Below are positions 5,502 through 5,869 of a stretch of DNA of 5,869 bases, one piece after another. Positions within the stretch are counted from its first letter, which is position 1, and the number at the start of each line of letters is the position of its first letter. The stretch is from WHSO01 sp050485485 (GTDB taxonomy: Bacteria; Pseudomonadota; Alphaproteobacteria; SMXQ01). The notes under the pieces were generated by a model, which was not told where the DNA came from, searched no databases, and was given only the letters and a program-made list of their open reading frames with translations. Made by a program: the position numbers and the translations under genes. The stretch lies in NCBI GenBank assembly GCA_050485485.1, contig JBJHBM010000081.1:1-5869 (forward strand), in the 5' to 3' direction.

Positions 5502-5869
5502 CGGCTCTCCGCTCTGTTCCGGGGCGCCGGCGCGCGGCGCGGCGCCGTCTTACGGACCTCGCGAGAACGAGGCCAAGTCTCGGGATGGGCTTCAGGAATA
5601 GCCGAGCCCCGGGGCTTTTGCAATCGGCCGGGGCGGCCGGCCCGATGACCGTTCCGTGACCGCGCTCCTTCCGCCGCGGGGTCCGCGAGCAGGGCGCGGG
5701 CGGCGGCCTCCGGGTCGGGCGCCCGGCCGAGGTCGAGCGCTGGCCCCCGGGCGCCCGCGCGGAAGTCCACCCCGGCGGCCCGGGCCAGCACCGCGAGCCG
5801 CGCGCGCGCGGCCGCGGGCGCCTGGCTGCGCACGGCAAGGGCGGCACCACGGCTCCCGGCGTCTCCAGG
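5498..5869 (-). CDS. Unrecognised protein, C-terminal part running off the right edge (3' end uncertain)
   Basis: A minus-strand frame is open from the right edge to a TGA at 5500-5498 that overlaps the fbaB start as ATGA. The first two-thirds look coding: third positions are almost all G or C. The residues form a plausible Ala/Arg/Leu helix (AAARARLAVLARAAGVDF), then LDLGRAPDPEAAARALLADPAAEG. I do not recognise the family. From about 5665 downward the codon pattern breaks, with codons such as ATT, CCT, CAT and AGA, and the sequence turns Arg/Pro-rich while a promoter-like stretch appears. The last 55 residues or so may therefore not be real, yet no stop in this frame occurs earlier. Possible explanations are a true overlapping tail, a frameshift, or a chance open frame in GC-rich DNA. 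A frame change would stop near 5592. Confidence 0.35.
   Translation of the reverse strand, partial: PGDAGSRGAALAVRSQAPAAARARLAVLARAAGVDFRAGARGPALDLGRAPDPEAAARALLADPAAEGARSRNGHRAGRPGRLQKPRGSAIPEAHPETWPRSREVRKTAPRRAPAPRNRAESR
5523..5572 (-). promoter_or_regulatory. Possible hairpins in the fbaB 5' leader
   Basis: Two inverted repeats lie between the candidate fbaB promoter and its ATG. GGCGCCG (5523-5529) pairs with CGGCGCC (5540-5546) across a 10-nt loop. CCTCG (5557-5561) pairs with CGAGG (5568-5572) across 6 nt. In a transcript starting near 5588 both could fold, the larger one ending about 13 nt before the Shine-Dalgarno. No known riboswitch motif is recognised, and such stems are common by chance at this GC content. 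Confidence 0.3.
5595..5623 (-). promoter_or_regulatory. Candidate promoter for the fbaB-VOC-thiE-GST unit
   Basis: On the minus strand TTGCAA (5623-5618) is followed after exactly 17 bp by TATTCC (5600-5595), giving a start near 5588 and a leader of about 87 nt before the fbaB ATG. The stretch is relatively AT-rich compared with everything around it, which supports a regulatory rather than coding role. The -10 match is weak beyond TAT. The site lies inside the open frame of the right-edge gene. Confidence 0.4.
5605..5616. repeat. 12-bp perfect palindrome in the fbaB promoter spacer
   Basis: AGCCCCGGGGCT is its own reverse complement and lies wholly inside the 17-bp spacer between the candidate -35 and -10 of fbaB. 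It could be an operator half-site pair. A plus-strand terminator reading (a short stem followed by TTTT) is unlikely, because no plus-strand gene ends here and the stem would be only four pairs. Confidence 0.4.

Noticed and set aside
4782..5648. Plus-strand 288-codon open frame
   Set aside because: It is antisense to fbaB, with repetitive Arg/Gly/Val composition and no family signature.
4093..5850. Minus-strand 585-codon open frame ending with the VOC protein
   Set aside because: Only the last 146 codons are a real protein with its own Shine-Dalgarno; the rest is an out-of-frame shadow of fbaB rich in Arg and Pro. It is not a fusion.
1..5869. Mobile elements, CRISPR arrays, tRNA or rRNA genes
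   Set aside because: No transposase or integrase motifs, no terminal repeats with target duplications, no spaced repeat arrays and no tRNA-like cloverleaf were seen on either strand.

Overview
The window is very GC-rich chromosomal DNA, roughly 70% GC or more by eye with strongly GC-biased third codon positions. The gene content points to a proteobacterium, most likely an alphaproteobacterium of the Hyphomicrobiales or Rhodospirillales type. The supporting genes are an EpmA/EpmB pair for EF-P beta-lysylation, a DhnA-type class I fructose-bisphosphate aldolase next to thiE, and a beta-class glutathione S-transferase. The lineage is an inference from gene content and composition. No marker gene is present to fix it.

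Layout. The left edge (1-185, minus strand) holds the 5' end of an epmB/kamA-like gene. A 135-bp divergent intergenic region separates it from a complete epmA (321-1376, plus strand). That spacer carries a candidate sigma-70 promoter for epmA and a 24-bp inverted repeat lying across it. epmA converges, with a 19-bp gap, on a gene for a secreted ABC-type solute-binding protein (1396-2547, minus), which has no permease or ATPase gene beside it. Four closely spaced minus-strand genes follow, read in the order fbaB (class I aldolase, 5501-4572), a single-domain VOC/glyoxalase-like protein (4533-4093), thiE (4040-3387) and a beta-class GST (3339-2695). Their gaps are only 38, 52 and 47 bp, so they look like one transcription unit. 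The leader upstream of fbaB has a candidate promoter with a 12-bp palindrome in its spacer and two possible RNA hairpins. The right edge holds an open minus-strand frame that is probably the C-terminal part of an unrecognised gene.

How the genes fit together. EpmB converts (S)-alpha-lysine to (R)-beta-lysine and EpmA attaches it to elongation factor P, which relieves ribosome stalling at polyproline. The EF-P gene itself is not in the window. The aldolase operon joins triose-phosphate metabolism to ThiE, which forms thiamine phosphate, and to two putative detoxification proteins. The VOC protein has all four positions expected of a glyoxalase I metal site, and the GST keeps the beta-class Cys/His pair. 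A link to methylglyoxal or other reactive by-products of triose phosphates is therefore plausible but unproven.

I found no mobile element, CRISPR array, tRNA, rRNA or phage gene. This is mostly ordinary core metabolism in a somewhat unusual arrangement. The items most worth checking are the 24-bp dyad between epmB and epmA, the glyoxalase-like VOC/GST/aldolase grouping, and the uncertain 3' end of the right-edge gene.
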